Source of the DNA: an uncultured Desulfobulbaceae bacterium
GTDB taxonomy: Bacteria > Desulfobacterota > Desulfobulbia > Desulfobulbales > Desulfobulbaceae
Assembly (NCBI GenBank): GCA_947260045.1
Contig: CAMYOP010000128.1
Span: 1 to 7,769 of the forward strand
Reading direction: 5' to 3'
Length of the DNA stretch: 7,769 nt
Below the pieces are notes generated by a model, which did no database searches, was not told the DNA's origin, and saw only the letters and a program-made list of their open reading frames with translations. Of this stretch, positions 6,808-7,769 are shown one piece after another. Position numbers and translations under genes: made by a program. The stretch's first letter is position 1; every line of letters begins with the position of its first letter.

Positions 6808-7518
6808 ATGAAACACATTCTTGCCATTGGAGACTGTAACACTCTAGGAGTTGCAGAATTTACCGAAAATAGCTACCCAGAACGTTTGGGACAAGCTCTC
6901 CATAAACACGTTAGGAACTCAGCGTATACAATGGCAACGACCCGTGAGGGTATCCGGCTCCTTAAGGATAATATTTCAGAGGACACAGTTCTTCTTTTAA
7001 TACAATTTGGCCTGGTTGACTCTTATCAAACCTTCATTTATGCACCCTATGTGCTCTATTATCCAGATAATTTTCTAAAAAAACAGGGAAGAAGCTTAGT
7101 CAAGAAATATAAAAAATTATGCAGAAAATATGGGCTCAATCGACGGTTTGGTGAAAAAAAAGTAGTGCCAGAGCTAGAGTATAAGAACAACCTGGAGCAG
7201 ATGATTTTATCGGCAGGTAATGCACCTGTACTGCTTATTGATACAATTCCACACAAGCAGCAAGAGAGGAATCCAAGAATTCTGCGGTACAATGAAATCC
7301 TTGATGAGCTTGCAGCTACCCATCACAACTGTCGAAGAATTCACCTATACAAACACTTTCTGGAAAATATGGATTGTTTTTATGCTGATGAAACCCATTG
7401 TAACTCAAAAGGATATGCCTACATTACAGACGTCCTTACCAGGACAGTGAAAAGCTCTCCAGACGGTACAATTTCCTTTGTGGAAAATAACAAATACAAT
7501 TCTTCTGGAAATATATGA
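6808..7518 (+). CDS. Diverged SGNH/GDSL-fold hydrolase-like protein
   Basis: A 236-residue protein with an SGNH-like layout. Block I is GDCNTLG (8-14), where the family's nucleophile Ser is Cys10. The block II region (N37 to T45) lacks the usual oxyanion Gly. Block III reads FGLVDS (67-72), with Val70 where Asn is normal. Block V is intact as DETH (D194, H197). Canonical SGNH enzymes are esterases or acyltransferases; in glycan clusters they often add or remove acetyl groups. Only the Asp-His part of the catalytic set is retained, so it may use a Cys nucleophile, do other chemistry, or be inactive. No signal peptide is seen, so it is likely cytoplasmic. A basic, Lys/Arg-rich middle (91-119) is unusual. 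It begins 24 bases after the GT9 gene with no strong ribosome-binding site, and its stop overlaps the next ATG. An 8-A run lies at 7154-7161. Confidence 0.7.
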   Translation: MKHILAIGDCNTLGVAEFTENSYPERLGQALHKHVRNSAYTMATTREGIRLLKDNISEDTVLLLIQFGLVDSYQTFIYAPYVLYYPDNFLKKQGRSLVKKYKKLCRKYGLNRRFGEKKVVPELEYKNNLEQMILSAGNAPVLLIDTIPHKQQERNPRILRYNEILDELAATHHNCRRIHLYKHFLENMDCFYADETHCNSKGYAYITDVLTRTVKSSPDGTISFVENNKYNSSGNI

Positions 7519-7757
7519 AAATCGTTCAATTCATGGCTTCCCAGGGCTGGGGTGGTGCAGAAAAAGTATTTGTGGAGCTCTGCAATCAACTTTCAAAAGA
7601 CCATGCTGTAACAGCAATTCTCCTGCGTGACACAGTGTACAGAAATCGATTTACACCTGATGTATCAATTTGTACCCTTCAGTCCAATCCGACCAGACGT
7701 AATCCTTTTCTCCTCTATGAACTTCTCAGGGCTCTCCAAAAAATAAAACCTTCATAG
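7515..7757 (+). CDS. GT4 glycosyltransferase, N-terminal fragment ending in an early stop
   Basis: Eighty residues matching the start of a family-4 glycosyltransferase: the first strand MKIVQFM, the glycine-rich loop GWGGAEKVF (11-19), and a typical helix ELCNQLS. The frame ends with KIKPS then TAG at 7755-7757. In intact relatives the K-x-x-P is normally followed at once by a D-[IV]-[IV]-H segment and some 250-300 further residues, including the donor-binding domain, so this product cannot be a working enzyme. The cause is a real nonsense or frameshift mutation, or a base error close to the sequence end; only 12 bases remain. The ATG overlaps the preceding stop (ATGA, 7515-7518), with TGGA at 7506-7509 as a possible ribosome-binding site, so it belongs to the same operon. 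Confidence 0.72.
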   Translation: MKIVQFMASQGWGGAEKVFVELCNQLSKDHAVTAILLRDTVYRNRFTPDVSICTLQSNPTRRNPFLLYELLRALQKIKPS

Positions 7758-7769
7758 AATAAAATTTTT

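Noticed and set aside
7755..7757. TAG read as pyrrolysine instead of a stop in the last gene
   Set aside because: Some Desulfobacterota use pyrrolysine, but in methylamine methyltransferases; no glycosyltransferase use is known to me. The following in-frame residues (NKIF) also do not restore the expected motif.

Overview
The window looks like a fragment of a moderately AT-rich Gram-negative genome. Every supported gene is on the + strand. A type IV pilus/type II secretion ATPase next to lipopolysaccharide (LPS)-type glycosyltransferases, together with the codon and protein style, suggests a Desulfobacterota (sulfate-reducer-like) bacterium. That assignment is an inference from gene content; there is no rRNA or other marker to prove it. 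The sequence begins inside one gene and ends just after another gene breaks off, so it may be a whole short contig.

Layout. Positions 1-1902 hold the 3' part of a PilB/GspE-type assembly ATPase that carries an extra C-terminal cyclic-nucleotide-binding (CNB) domain. Positions 1903-2164 are a 262-base AT-rich gap with no convincing gene, which separates the ATPase from what follows. Positions 2165-7757 form a tightly packed, co-directional glycan gene cluster. In order it holds an ELM1-family protein (TTG start), a double-length protein made of two tandem GT4 glycosyltransferases, a small DUF6165 protein, a GT9 (heptosyltransferase-family) enzyme, a diverged SGNH/GDSL-fold protein, and the N-terminal piece of another GT4 glycosyltransferase. 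Junctions are overlaps (25 bases, and 4 bases as ATGA) or short gaps (31, 8 and 24 bases), consistent with one operon.

How the genes fit together. The GT9 enzyme and the GT4 units would add sugars (GT9 typically heptose) to a lipid-A/core-type acceptor on the cytoplasmic side of the inner membrane. The SGNH-fold protein could add or remove an acyl or similar group, or may have lost catalysis. ELM1 and DUF6165 proteins have no firmly established bacterial role. The most distinctive points are the CNB fusion on the ATPase, the in-frame GT4-GT4 duplication with a diverged donor-loop motif in copy 1, the Cys-for-Ser change in the SGNH protein, and the abrupt stop in the last gene. I saw no tRNA, rRNA, CRISPR array, insertion sequence or clear intrinsic terminator.
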